Assembly (NCBI GenBank): GCA_937948705.1
Contig: CALECF010000058.1
Location: forward strand, 1-9,303
Reading direction: 5' to 3'
DNA from: an uncultured Anaerosolibacter sp.
Lineage (GTDB): Bacteria > Bacillota_A > Clostridia > Peptostreptococcales > Thermotaleaceae
Length of the DNA: 9,303 bases
A program made the position numbers and the translations under genes. Position 1 is the first letter of the stretch, and every line of letters begins with the position of its first letter. This document shows positions 1 to 6,837 of this stretch, piece after piece. A model generated the notes under the pieces. That model ran no database searches. It had not been told where the DNA came from and saw nothing but the letters and a program-made list of their open reading frames with translations.

Positions 1-1
1 T

Positions 2-490
2 ATAGGAACTTTTGATTGGTACTCATTAAAAAGCTTATATAAAATGCCTAAGAGTGACGCTTTTGTTATGGTTGTAACGGTGGTTACAGTGGTCTTTACC
101 CATAACCTAGCACAGGGGGTACTAGCAGGGGTAGTATTTAGTGGACTTTTTTTCGCATCGAAAATATCCAAGATTCACACTACAAGTTTCAAACTTGGAG
201 AGAAGAAAAAAGTCTACAAGGTTTCTGGCCAAGTGTTTTTTGCATCTGTTACAGACTTTGTAAAGTTTTTTGATTTTAAAGAAGATATCAATGAAGTAGA
301 CATAGATTTTACTGATTCTAAACTATGGGACGATTCAGCTGTAGGAGCTGTAGATAAGGTAGTCATTAAATTTAATGAAAATGGAATAAAAACAAATCTC
401 ATTGGGCTAAATGAGTCCAGCACACGCCTACTTGAAAAGCTTGCTATTTACAATAAGCCAGAAGCAATATTAAGAAATAGTGGTCATTAG
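2..490 (+). CDS. SulP-family anion transporter, C-terminal part (5' end outside window)
   Basis: The reading frame is open from the window edge to a TAG stop, so the ATG at 44 is an internal methionine and this is the last ~162 residues of a longer protein. It begins with the SulP-like stretch GTFDWYSLKSL, followed by a hydrophobic region (VMVVTVVTVVF, then GVLAGVVFSGLFFA) that fits the last membrane helices of SulP permeases. The remaining ~90 residues form a cytoplasmic STAS domain; the segment around LWDDSAVGAVDKVV matches the conserved STAS loop. SulP proteins move anions such as sulfate or bicarbonate across the inner membrane; the substrate cannot be told from this fragment. A universal stress protein gene follows after 33 bases, a pairing common for SulP transporters, so the two are probably co-transcribed. 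Family assignment is firm, substrate unknown. Confidence 0.93.
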   Translation: MGTFDWYSLKSLYKMPKSDAFVMVVTVVTVVFTHNLAQGVLAGVVFSGLFFASKISKIHTTSFKLGEKKKVYKVSGQVFFASVTDFVKFFDFKEDINEVDIDFTDSKLWDDSAVGAVDKVVIKFNENGIKTNLIGLNESSTRLLEKLAIYNKPEAILRNSGH

Positions 491-523
491 AAATTAAATA
501 TTTTTAGAAAAGAGAGTGATTGT

Positions 524-946
524 ATGTTTCAGAAAATCTTATTGGCATCTGACGGCTCAAAGCATGCATTAAATGCAACAGAAAAAACTATTCTGTTTAT
601 TGAGAATAAGCAAAATGCTTTTATTGAAATTGTCTATGTGGTAGATGAAAATACATCTAAATCCGATGTCTTAAACTATCACCTAGATTCTCTCGGCATC
701 GCTGCTCACCGCAAAGAAATTTTATCCTTAACTGAAAAAAAAATTAAGGATGCTAATATTCCCTACAAAATAACTATCTTGCATGGAGATCCAGGTACGT
801 GCATTGTAGATTTTGCAAATAAAAATAACTTTGATATTGTGATAATGGGAAATACTACGCGGAGTTGTATAAAAGAAATTGTTCATGAAAGTGTGAGTCA
901 CAAAGTAGCTAAAGCTGTGAAGTGTGCAATACTGCTTGTAAGGTAG
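524..946 (+). CDS. Universal stress protein (UspA family), degenerate nucleotide loop
   Basis: A 140-residue protein, the normal length for a single Usp domain. The N-terminus MFQKILLASDGS is the typical first strand with the acidic residue (D10) that contacts nucleotide in ATP-binding members. The C-terminal end (FDIVIMGNTT through VKCAILLV) is the usual last strands. In ATP-binding members the loop reads G-x2-G-x9-G-S/T. Here G109 is kept, the second glycine is T112 and the third is E122 before S123, so ATP binding is doubtful. The start ATG has a weak purine-rich site (AGAGAGTGA) upstream. The gene lies directly behind the SulP transporter gene and probably acts with it, perhaps as a soluble regulatory partner of the transporter; that is inference. 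A strong hairpin follows the stop. Confidence 0.93.
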   Translation: MFQKILLASDGSKHALNATEKTILFIENKQNAFIEIVYVVDENTSKSDVLNYHLDSLGIAAHRKEILSLTEKKIKDANIPYKITILHGDPGTCIVDFANKNNFDIVIMGNTTRSCIKEIVHESVSHKVAKAVKCAILLVR

Positions 947-985
947 AGATATATTACTTTTCTCTATGATATGAAAGTGAAATTT

Positions 986-1032
986 AAAAAAAATTATCCC
1001 TTCGACTTTATTCGTAGGGATAATTTTTTTTT
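986..1032. terminator. Bidirectional intrinsic terminator between convergent genes
   Basis: A perfect 15-bp inverted repeat: A8-TTATCCC at 986-1000 pairs with GGGATAA-T8 at 1017-1031. The 16-base loop has a small inner CGA/TCG pairing. The A run on one side and T run on the other give a U-tract in both directions. It lies between the + strand usp stop (946) and the - strand rnj stop (1118), so it can end both transcripts. Confidence 0.88.
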
Positions 1033-1117
1033 CAATATTTTCGGACAATCTATGAGATATTTATTGTTACAGTTGTACATTTGGGGTTATTTAAAGTAAA
1101 AACTTGTGGGAAAGATT

Positions 1118-2776
1118 TTATATTTCAATAATAATAGGTAAGATCATTGGCTTTCTCTTTGTCTTCCCATAGAGGTGCTCGCCTAATAATTTCTTTACAT
1201 TGTTCTTAATCGTACTCCAGTCTTTTCCTTGGCATTCTGAGAGGGCACTTTTTACGATAATTTTCATCTCTGCCATTAGTTCCTCAGAGTCCCTGACATA
1301 AATAAATCCTCTAGAAATGATATCAGGATTAGTAATGAATGCGCCTGTTTCCTTGTCTATGGTGATCATAATAATAACCATTCCATCTTGAGATAAGTGT
1401 TTACGATCCCTCAAAACAATATTTCCCACATCTCCAACACCAAGGCCATCTACAAAAACCTTACCTGAAGGTACTTTGCCAGCGATTTTAGCATTTGAAG
1501 TATCTAATTCTAGAACATTACCTATGTCCATGATAAAAATTTCTTCTGGGGACATCCCTAATTCTTCTGCAAGAAGGGCATGATGGTGAAGATGTTTATA
1601 TTCCCCATGAACTGGCATAAAAAACTTTGGTTGAACAAGACGATGGATTAATTTTAACTCCTCCTGACAGGCATGCCCTGACACATGAATATCTTCAAGG
1701 GATTCATAGATTACATTTGCACCCTTTTGAAAAAGCATATTAATATTGTTAGATACCATTTTTTCATTTCCAGGGATAGGGGTTGCTGAAATAACAACTA
1801 AATCCCCTGGAACAATTTCTACCTGTCTGTGGGTTGATGCTGCCATTCTTGACAATGCAGCCATGGGCTCCCCTTGACTTCCCGTGGTAATAATCATTAA
1901 TCTGTCTGCTGGATATCTATTGATATCTTTAATGTCAATAAATGTGTCTTCTGGCGCATTTAGATATCCCAATTCAAGAGCTACTTTGACTACATTAATC
2001 ATACTTCTACCAGAAAGGGCTACTTTACGGTTCGTGTTAATCGCCACATTGATTATTTGTTGGACACGGTGAATATTAGATGCAAAGGTAGCAACGATAG
2101 CTCGTCCTGGGACATTGGCGAATATTCTTTCAAAGCTCTCACCCACAGTTCGTTCAGACATTGTATAACCTTCACGCTCAGCATTGGTACTATCAGCCAT
2201 AAGAAGCAAGACTCCCTTTTTTCCCAACGCCGCAAAATGCGCAAGATCTATGGGACTACCTTCTATGGGTGTGTAATCTACTTTAAAATCTGAAGTATGC
2301 ACGACTACACCAACAGGGGTATGTATCGCCAGGGCAGCCGCATCGGCTATACTATGGGAAGAGCGAATAAACTCCACTTGAAATACACCTAAGTCAATTG
2401 TCTCGCCATGTTGAACAGTTTGTAGATCCGTATCAGCAAGCATGCGGTGCTCTTCTAGTTTGTTTTTAAGTAAACCAAGGGTAAGTTTTGTCCCAAAAAC
2501 AGGCACATTAATATCTCTTAATACATAAGGCAAAGCTCCAATGTGGTCTTCGTGGCCGTGGGTTAGGACAATACCCTTAATTTTATCTTGTTTATTCTTT
2601 AAGTAGGTAATATCAGGGAGAACCAAATCTATCCCCAGCATTTCATCTTCCGGAAAGGCAATACCACAATCTACAATGACAATATCTTCATCGTATTCAA
2701 AGACTGTAATATTTTTTCCTATTTCCCCTAGTCCGCCAAGAGGAATGACTCTTAGCTTGCTTTTATTTTTAGTCAT
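1118..2776 (-). CDS. rnj: Ribonuclease J (metallo-beta-lactamase / beta-CASP RNase)
   Basis: Dual endonuclease and 5'-3' exonuclease of mRNA decay and rRNA maturation in Firmicutes; cytoplasmic. The 552-residue length is typical. Metallo-beta-lactamase motif HGHEDH is at residues 73-78, further zinc ligands H141 and D163 (HTSDFK) are present, and H390 lies in PVHGEY. Beta-CASP elements are seen around ADSTNAEREG (194-203), FASNIHR (231-237) and SGHA (366-369). The C-terminal dimerisation domain is complete. I chose the ATG giving MTKNK. The ATG four codons upstream contains the GGAGGT ribosome binding site within its own first codons, so it cannot be the main start. The gene lies 94 bases behind glpX on the same strand. 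Whether this is the J1 or J2 paralogue cannot be told here. Confidence 0.97.
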   Translation of the reverse strand: MTKNKSKLRVIPLGGLGEIGKNITVFEYDEDIVIVDCGIAFPEDEMLGIDLVLPDITYLKNKQDKIKGIVLTHGHEDHIGALPYVLRDINVPVFGTKLTLGLLKNKLEEHRMLADTDLQTVQHGETIDLGVFQVEFIRSSHSIADAAALAIHTPVGVVVHTSDFKVDYTPIEGSPIDLAHFAALGKKGVLLLMADSTNAEREGYTMSERTVGESFERIFANVPGRAIVATFASNIHRVQQIINVAINTNRKVALSGRSMINVVKVALELGYLNAPEDTFIDIKDINRYPADRLMIITTGSQGEPMAALSRMAASTHRQVEIVPGDLVVISATPIPGNEKMVSNNINMLFQKGANVIYESLEDIHVSGHACQEELKLIHRLVQPKFFMPVHGEYKHLHHHALLAEELGMSPEEIFIMDIGNVLELDTSNAKIAGKVPSGKVFVDGLGVGDVGNIVLRDRKHLSQDGMVIIMITIDKETGAFITNPDIISRGFIYVRDSEELMAEMKIIVKSALSECQGKDWSTIKNNVKKLLGEHLYGKTKRKPMILPIIIEI

Positions 2777-2780
2777 AATA

Positions 2781-2786
2781 ACCTCC
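2781..2786 (-). promoter_or_regulatory. Ribosome binding site fixing the rnj start
   Basis: On the - strand this reads GGAGGT and ends 4 bases before ATG at 2776-2774. It lies inside the 4-codon extension that the upstream in-frame ATG (2788) would add, so translation begins at 2776. Confidence 0.8.
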
Positions 2787-2819
2787 ATAATAATGTATTT
2801 TTACACATGATCAATATGT

Positions 2820-2845
2820 AATCTGTCACAGATTGAAATGTTTCA
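2820..2845. repeat. Two abutting small palindromes upstream of rnj
   Basis: AATCTGT-C-ACAGATT (2820-2834, 7-bp arms) shares one base with TGAAA-TG-TTTCA (2834-2845, 5-bp arms). They lie in the 94-base spacer between glpX and rnj. There is no T-run after them in the - direction, so they do not look like a terminator. They could be an operator or an mRNA structure near the rnj leader. I see no convincing promoter here. Confidence 0.4.
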
Positions 2846-2870
2846 GATATTATTTATTTTTCAAGCCCCT

Positions 2871-3839
2871 CTATTTTGCATATTCAGGTTTTTTATCCAG
2901 CCTGTGGATAGACTCAATAAACCTAATTGTACCTGTTTCTCCTCTCATGATAACAGAATGGGTTTTTGCCTTATTTCCTTCATGATAGGTCACGCCCTTT
3001 AGTAAATCTCCATCTGATATTCCTGTGGCGGCGAAGAATACTTCATTTCCTATTACCAGGTCATCTAAGGTGAATAGTTTGTTAAAGTCTACACCCATTC
3101 TGCTACATCTTTCTTTTTCTGCTTCATCAGAAGGAATTAATCTGCCTTGAAAATCTCCACCTAAACATTTAATAGCTACCGCTGTTATAACTCCTTCAGG
3201 TGCTCCACCAATTCCAAATAATATGTCCGTACCTGTATGCTCAAAACAAGTAGCTAAAGCTGCCCCCACATCTCCATCACTAAAGAGCTTTATTCGAGCC
3301 CCAGCTGCCCTGCATTCTTTTATAATTTCTGCGTGTCTTTCTCGATCTAGCATTGTAACAGTGAGATCGGTAATATCTTTATTTAAGGCTTTAGCAACAT
3401 TCATAAGATTAACCCTTACAGGTGCATCTAAATTGATAACTCCTTTTGCTCTTGGGCCTACAGCAATCTTATCCATATACATATCTGGCGCATTAAGGAG
3501 ATGCCCTTGTGGTGCTATGGCCACAACTGCAATGGCATTTGGAAGGCCTTTCGCCACTGCTGTTGTCCCCTCAACGGGATCAACTGCAATATCTACTTTT
3601 ATAGATCCAATAAGATCTCTCCCAATCTTTTCTCCGATATATAACATAGGAGCTTCGTCTAATTCACCTTCACCAATAACTACGGTACCATCGATATCTA
3701 ATGTATCAAACATACTCCTCATACCATCAACTGCTAATTGATCGGCCATGTTCTTGTCACCACGACCTAACAGCTTTGCAGCACCTAAGGCAGCTGCCTC
3801 CGTAACTCTTACTAAATTTAACGCTAAATTTCTATCCAT
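2871..3839 (-). CDS. glpX: Class II fructose-1,6-bisphosphatase
   Basis: Hydrolyses fructose 1,6-bisphosphate to fructose 6-phosphate in gluconeogenesis; cytoplasmic, metal dependent. The 322 residues match the GlpX family length. Metal-site residues known for the family are visible: D33 in NMADQLAVDGMR, E57 in the GEGELDEAPMLYIGE segment (56-70), and D87 and E90 in DPVEGTT. The glycine-rich GIGGAPEGV segment is the conserved region that helps bind substrate. The start ATG has GGAGGA six bases upstream. A TTGACA-type promoter lies ~75-110 bases before the start, and rnj follows on the same strand, possibly read through. The family is secure; some GlpX proteins also act on sedoheptulose bisphosphate, which the sequence cannot settle. 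Confidence 0.97.
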   Translation of the reverse strand: MDRNLALNLVRVTEAAALGAAKLLGRGDKNMADQLAVDGMRSMFDTLDIDGTVVIGEGELDEAPMLYIGEKIGRDLIGSIKVDIAVDPVEGTTAVAKGLPNAIAVVAIAPQGHLLNAPDMYMDKIAVGPRAKGVINLDAPVRVNLMNVAKALNKDITDLTVTMLDRERHAEIIKECRAAGARIKLFSDGDVGAALATCFEHTGTDILFGIGGAPEGVITAVAIKCLGGDFQGRLIPSDEAEKERCSRMGVDFNKLFTLDDLVIGNEVFFAATGISDGDLLKGVTYHEGNKAKTHSVIMRGETGTIRFIESIHRLDKKPEYAK

Positions 3840-3911
3840 TAAAAAGTCCTCCAGTATTTCATATATTTAATCTTTGAATCTATATCTGCGATGGCAAATA
3901 GAATCAACAGC

Positions 3912-3948
3912 ATTATATTATATCATATCAATCGAAATATTTTGTCAA
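3912..3948 (-). promoter_or_regulatory. Putative sigma-A promoter of glpX
   Basis: On the - strand a perfect TTGACA (3948-3943) is followed by an AT-rich stretch with two TATAAT hexamers (3922-3917 and 3917-3912). The first TATAAT is 20 bases away, which is long. TGATAT at exactly 17 bases is an alternative -10. Transcription would start ~60-70 bases before the glpX ATG. No riboswitch-like fold was recognised in that leader. Confidence 0.6.
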
Positions 3949-3959
3949 CAGTTTAGATA

Positions 3960-4232
3960 GCAATCCTATATATATAAAGTAAGACATTAGAATACCTATA
4001 TGGTATAAAAAAGATGCCAGTCCCAAGTACATTTGCTACTGTAATAAGGTAACAGAGCAACAAATAATGGATGCAGTCTTAAATGATGCGTTTTATCATA
4101 ATTTAAAATCGACATTTTTAAAATAAACTTATTATTAAAGATAGTATGGCACTTTGTGAAGAAAAGATAACCTCTTAGTATAGAAATATCCAGTAAAAAC
4201 TATTCTTAAAGATGAATACCTACTTAATTGAA
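3960..4232. other. Intergenic region upstream of glpX without an intact gene
   Basis: This AT-rich stretch lies between the glpX promoter and the long hairpin at 4233. Apart from the iron-sulfur protein fragment it holds only short open stretches, none with a ribosome binding site. No tRNA, repeat array or IS end was seen. Confidence 0.6.
3983..4126 (+). pseudogene. Fragment resembling a BFD-like [2Fe-2S]-binding protein
   Basis: An open stretch between two stops with no start codon or ribosome binding site at the expected place. It contains PKYICYCNKVTEQQIMDAVL (codons from 4022). The CxC pair followed by N-K-V-T-E-x-x-I-x-x-A-V is the pattern of the N-terminal half of BFD-like iron-sulfur domains found in small clostridial proteins. 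Those proteins normally continue with a second pair of cysteines about 30 residues later. Here the frame drifts into YHNLKSTFLK and stops, and I found no second cysteine motif in the other + frames up to 4230. This points to a truncated, decaying gene rather than a working one. Recognition is from memory of the family and is not certain. Confidence 0.5.
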
Positions 4233-4279
4233 CAAGGGAATTAGAATAAGCCCGATCTGAGCTTATTCTAATTCCCTTG
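4233..4279 (-). terminator. Perfect 19-bp inverted repeat overlapping a stop codon
   Basis: The arms at 4233-4251 and 4261-4279 are exact complements (CAAGGGAATTAGAATAAGC) around a 9-base loop. The right arm contains the last codons and the TAA (4265-4263) of the 107-residue gene, so the transcript end folds on its own coding end. After the hairpin the - strand continues TTCAATTAAG, not a real U-run. It could be a weak or Rho-assisted terminator or a 3'-protecting structure. It most likely marks the end of the leftward operon. Confidence 0.6.
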
Positions 4280-4586
4280 GGTGCCTTCTTAGATATTCTT
4301 TAAAACATATATATCTTTCATTAGTAACTTTTAGCTTTTCAATAAGGCTATTGAGTAGGTTATAGGCATCGTCTAAATCATGTTCTAAATGAATTGCTCC
4401 ATCTGCATCGTTTTTTTTCAGCCATGCATTTTTTATGGCTAATATTTTTTCCCGGACAATGGTAACCTCCTTGGATGCACTGGAAAGTTCCTGCCGGAGA
4501 TAATCGTCAGTGGTATCTATCCCAAGATTTGTTGTCATATGATGAATAGTCGGATAATGCTCTTTATAAACCTGTTCATCTAGCAC
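4263..4586 (-). CDS. Hypothetical protein, 107 residues, helical
   Basis: I do not recognise this family. It is soluble, charged and without cysteines other than one near the C-terminus. The central part (about residues 35-95, from SASKEVTIVREKILAIK to LNSLIEKLKVTNE) has hydrophobic residues spaced as in amphipathic helices or a short coiled coil. There is no signal peptide or membrane segment. The start is GTG, supported by GGAGGG six bases upstream; no in-frame ATG is better placed. It is the last gene of the leftward unit, 97 bases behind the GGDEF gene, and its last codons form one arm of a perfect hairpin. That it serves the cyclase or the membrane protein is only inferred from position. 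Confidence 0.72.
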   Translation of the reverse strand: MLDEQVYKEHYPTIHHMTTNLGIDTTDDYLRQELSSASKEVTIVREKILAIKNAWLKKNDADGAIHLEHDLDDAYNLLNSLIEKLKVTNERYICFKEYLRRHPRELE

Positions 4587-4592
4587 TTTAAA

Positions 4593-4598
4593 CCCTCC
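4593..4598 (-). promoter_or_regulatory. Ribosome binding site supporting the GTG start
   Basis: On the - strand TAGGAGGG ends 6 bases before GTG at 4586-4584. This strong site is why the 107-residue ORF is taken as a real gene with a GTG start. Confidence 0.75.
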
Positions 4599-4683
4599 TA
4601 ATTTCGCTGTATCATGTGATATCCTGTGAATCTGTTTCGTAAGGCATCTTAGATATTTAAAGCAATACTCTCTAATTCTAACA

Positions 4684-5481
4684 TCAGTTTGTTGATGTAT
4701 TTACGAGAGAATCTATTATTAAGGAGTCATAGAACTGATATTTGAAATCTTCAAATTTTTTAGCAGTATACATGGCTTGATCTGCTCTATCGATGAGTGC
4801 CTCCATGGTATGTCCATCCGTGGGATATAAGCTAATCCCGATACTAGACATGACAGAAATCATTTTGGAATTTATTAAAAAAGGCTGTGACATTTCTTCT
4901 AAAATTCTTTGAACGAAAGACAAGGTATCTTCCTTATCAGTATCTGATAAAATCACGATAAATTCATCGCCGCCGTAGCGACCTATAATATCTTTATCCC
5001 TCACATAGTGCTTAAACCTAAGGGAAAATTCTTTTAGCAGGAGATCGCCAATGTGATGTCCGAGTTCATCGTTTATTCCCTTAAATTCATCCAAATCAAT
5101 AAATAAGATACTGGCTTGATCTGTGTGAGGTGAAAGAGAACTTATATAACTTTTACCAATGTCTAGTAAAGCCCTTCTGGTATATAATCCAGTAAGGTCA
5201 TCATAGTATGCGATTTGCTGTAAACAGGTATTCTCTCTTTCTTTCAAGACCAAACTGTGGGCAAAGTATATAGTTAAGATGATTGAAAAAAGCAGTACGA
5301 TATAAATTAAAATAGAAAGATAGGGTATGTCCGTAGATTCAGTTGTTTTTGACAAAACATATTGTGTACCAAGTGCAAGAAATAGAAGATTGACAAGGGA
5401 AAGGATGAACACTTTTAAAAAGGAGTATATAGAGTAAATTCTGCTTCCACCCTTTTTAGAACAGAGCCAATGTGGAGACAT
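4684..5481 (-). CDS. Membrane-anchored diguanylate cyclase (GGDEF domain)
   Basis: Makes the second messenger c-di-GMP from two GTP. Two hydrophobic segments (about residues 21-42 and 54-76) anchor it in the inner membrane, with a short loop between and no large sensor domain. A short linker leads to the GGDEF domain, starting at DDLTGLYTRRAL (94-105). The catalytic signature GGDEF is intact at 170-174, preceded by IGRY, and the Mg-binding IDLDEFKGIND segment is at 128-138. R161-D-K-D164, five residues before GGDEF, is an inhibitory I-site (RxxD), so product feedback is expected. The end (ADQAMYTAKK) is complete. The start ATG has AAGGTG five bases upstream. It sits 54 bases behind the DUF1576-like gene. 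The two-helix anchor suggests it senses the membrane or a partner protein rather than a soluble ligand. Confidence 0.95.
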   Translation of the reverse strand: MSPHWLCSKKGGSRIYSIYSFLKVFILSLVNLLFLALGTQYVLSKTTESTDIPYLSILIYIVLLFSIILTIYFAHSLVLKERENTCLQQIAYYDDLTGLYTRRALLDIGKSYISSLSPHTDQASILFIDLDEFKGINDELGHHIGDLLLKEFSLRFKHYVRDKDIIGRYGGDEFIVILSDTDKEDTLSFVQRILEEMSQPFLINSKMISVMSSIGISLYPTDGHTMEALIDRADQAMYTAKKFEDFKYQFYDSLIIDSLVNTSTN

Positions 5482-5535
5482 AGTAACACCTTCTTATCAA
5501 AATTTAGTATCTTGGCAGGATGTCATGAAAAGTAT

Positions 5536-6822
5536 CTACGAATCTGAATCCTTTCGCAAAGCTTCGATAATTGGAATAAGTATTGCTGCAACAATCCCCC
5601 CAGAAAAACCATTGTTATATAGGTTAAACCCGCTATGAAGATAACCAACATTTAAGACCACTGATGAGTGAATAAAGCCAGCTAGTATACCATATTTCCA
5701 ACCAAATTCCCCTGCGATGGGAGCCAAAGTGGTTCCAAAGAGTGTAGCTAAAACAATCGCTGGATCTGTAATATGCCACACTTTTGTTAAGCTTCCAAGT
5801 AATACGCCACAAACAATCGGAGTCATATTCTTTATGTGTTTTCCAAAGGCACTGAATCCTACGATCGTAAATATTCCTCCAATAGTAGGACCGTTTAAGT
5901 CTGCACTGATCATCAATACATACATGGTTGAAAGTATTCCACTGATACCCATATTTAGTAGGCTTGGGGCCAATCCTTCTAGTAATACAAAATCCGATAC
6001 CAGTCTTCCTGAGTAATCTAAGATATTCTTCCATTCCTTATGGACACTTCTATTAAAGATAAAAGCAAATATGATCATAGAAAGAAATAGTGGTATCAAA
6101 AACTTGCTCAAAACAAGGTTATTTCCTGTAGACCAAATCATTTGTCCTTGACTAGTCAACCCATACGATTTGAAAAGAGAAGATATAATTGTACCTAGAA
6201 TTCCTGCAGTAAAGCCAATATTATATAGATTAAAGCCTTGATGAAATTTCATTAAGTAGGGTGCCAGAGCTGGCAGTATAAAACCTATAGATAAGCCGAT
6301 CAATATACCTAAGGGAATCCCAACAGGTCTGGGAAGATTTAGCCCAAACATAACTAGCGTGATGATGGGGGCTAGACTAGTCCCTAAAAACGCTATATAA
6401 ACATACTTATTAAACTTCTCCCTTTGATACCTTCCGTACAGCCAAACACCCAAGACAATAAACCATACATTGAAAATGTTTTTACCAAAAAGGGCAAATC
6501 CCGAGACAATCCAAATGGTTGAAAAAGATGCTCCTGTGAGGTTAATCTTGAGTCTATAAAAGACATATACGGTTACTAGAGTCAATAAGCCCGAGTTCAC
6601 AAAGGTAGCACCTATACCACCAACAGCAACGTAATCAGTAATTAAGACATCAGGTGCAATGATAATACGATATAATCCCTTTACGATTGCAGAAGGAGAG
6701 TCCATCAAAAGACCGAACAATAAGAATGCTATACCGTACAAAGCGGAAATGGAATACTTTATCTTTTTTTCAGATATTTTATTGTTATAGTCAGTTCTTT
6801 GTTTTAGTATTGATTTGTTAAT
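5536..6822 (-). CDS. Multi-pass membrane protein, DUF1576-like, internally duplicated
   Basis: A very hydrophobic protein with about ten or more membrane segments, which I associate with the uncharacterised DUF1576 family of Firmicutes; function unknown, though it looks transporter-like. It contains two homologous halves. Numbering from the TTG at 6741, residues 35-100 align with 249-314 without gaps (TDYVAVGG/SDFVLLEG, GFALFGK/GFSAFGK). FLGTSLAP (118-125) matches LFGTTLAP (334-341), and GFNLYNIGFTAGI (169-181) matches GFNLYNNGFSGGI (371-383). Start: no ATG or GTG exists in frame, and the first conventional codon is that TTG, which lacks a ribosome binding site. A strong GGAAGGGGG lies six bases before an in-frame ATT (6822-6820), adding 27 mostly polar residues, so I use the ATT. 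It starts 14 bases after the 99-residue gene and precedes the GGDEF gene. Confidence 0.85.
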   Translation of the reverse strand: MNKSILKQRTDYNNKISEKKIKYSISALYGIAFLLFGLLMDSPSAIVKGLYRIIIAPDVLITDYVAVGGIGATFVNSGLLTLVTVYVFYRLKINLTGASFSTIWIVSGFALFGKNIFNVWFIVLGVWLYGRYQREKFNKYVYIAFLGTSLAPIITLVMFGLNLPRPVGIPLGILIGLSIGFILPALAPYLMKFHQGFNLYNIGFTAGILGTIISSLFKSYGLTSQGQMIWSTGNNLVLSKFLIPLFLSMIIFAFIFNRSVHKEWKNILDYSGRLVSDFVLLEGLAPSLLNMGISGILSTMYVLMISADLNGPTIGGIFTIVGFSAFGKHIKNMTPIVCGVLLGSLTKVWHITDPAIVLATLFGTTLAPIAGEFGWKYGILAGFIHSSVVLNVGYLHSGFNLYNNGFSGGIVAAILIPIIEALRKDSDS

Positions 6823-6828
6823 AACAAT

Positions 6829-6837
6829 CCCCCTTCC
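6829..6837 (-). promoter_or_regulatory. Ribosome binding site before a putative AUU start
   Basis: On the - strand GGAAGGGGG begins in the TAG stop of the upstream 99-residue gene and ends 6 bases before ATT at 6822-6820. The only conventional initiator behind it, a TTG directly after the G-run, opens a frame that stops after seven codons. This makes AUU initiation, or a sequencing or frameshift problem, the best explanations. Confidence 0.55.

Noticed and set aside
728..1048. - strand open frame of 106 codons
   Set aside because: It runs opposite the Usp gene and across the bidirectional terminator; F/I/H/K-rich shadow with no ribosome binding site.
2776..2788. Upstream in-frame ATG for RNase J giving MEVIMTK
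   Set aside because: Its codons are the ribosome binding site GGAGGT of the next ATG, and no site lies before it.
3223..3741. Long + strand open frame of 172 codons
   Set aside because: It lies wholly opposite the strongly conserved glpX coding sequence, has low-complexity A/S/T/I composition and no ribosome binding site; a shadow frame.
3840..3910. Riboswitch or other structured leader in front of glpX
   Set aside because: The predicted leader is about 65 bases, AT-rich, and shows no strong stem or terminator-like hairpin.
5633..6034. 133-codon - strand open frame
   Set aside because: It overlaps the DUF1576-like gene in another frame, is rich in W, C and R without recognisable motifs, and the membrane protein frame shows clear internal homology.
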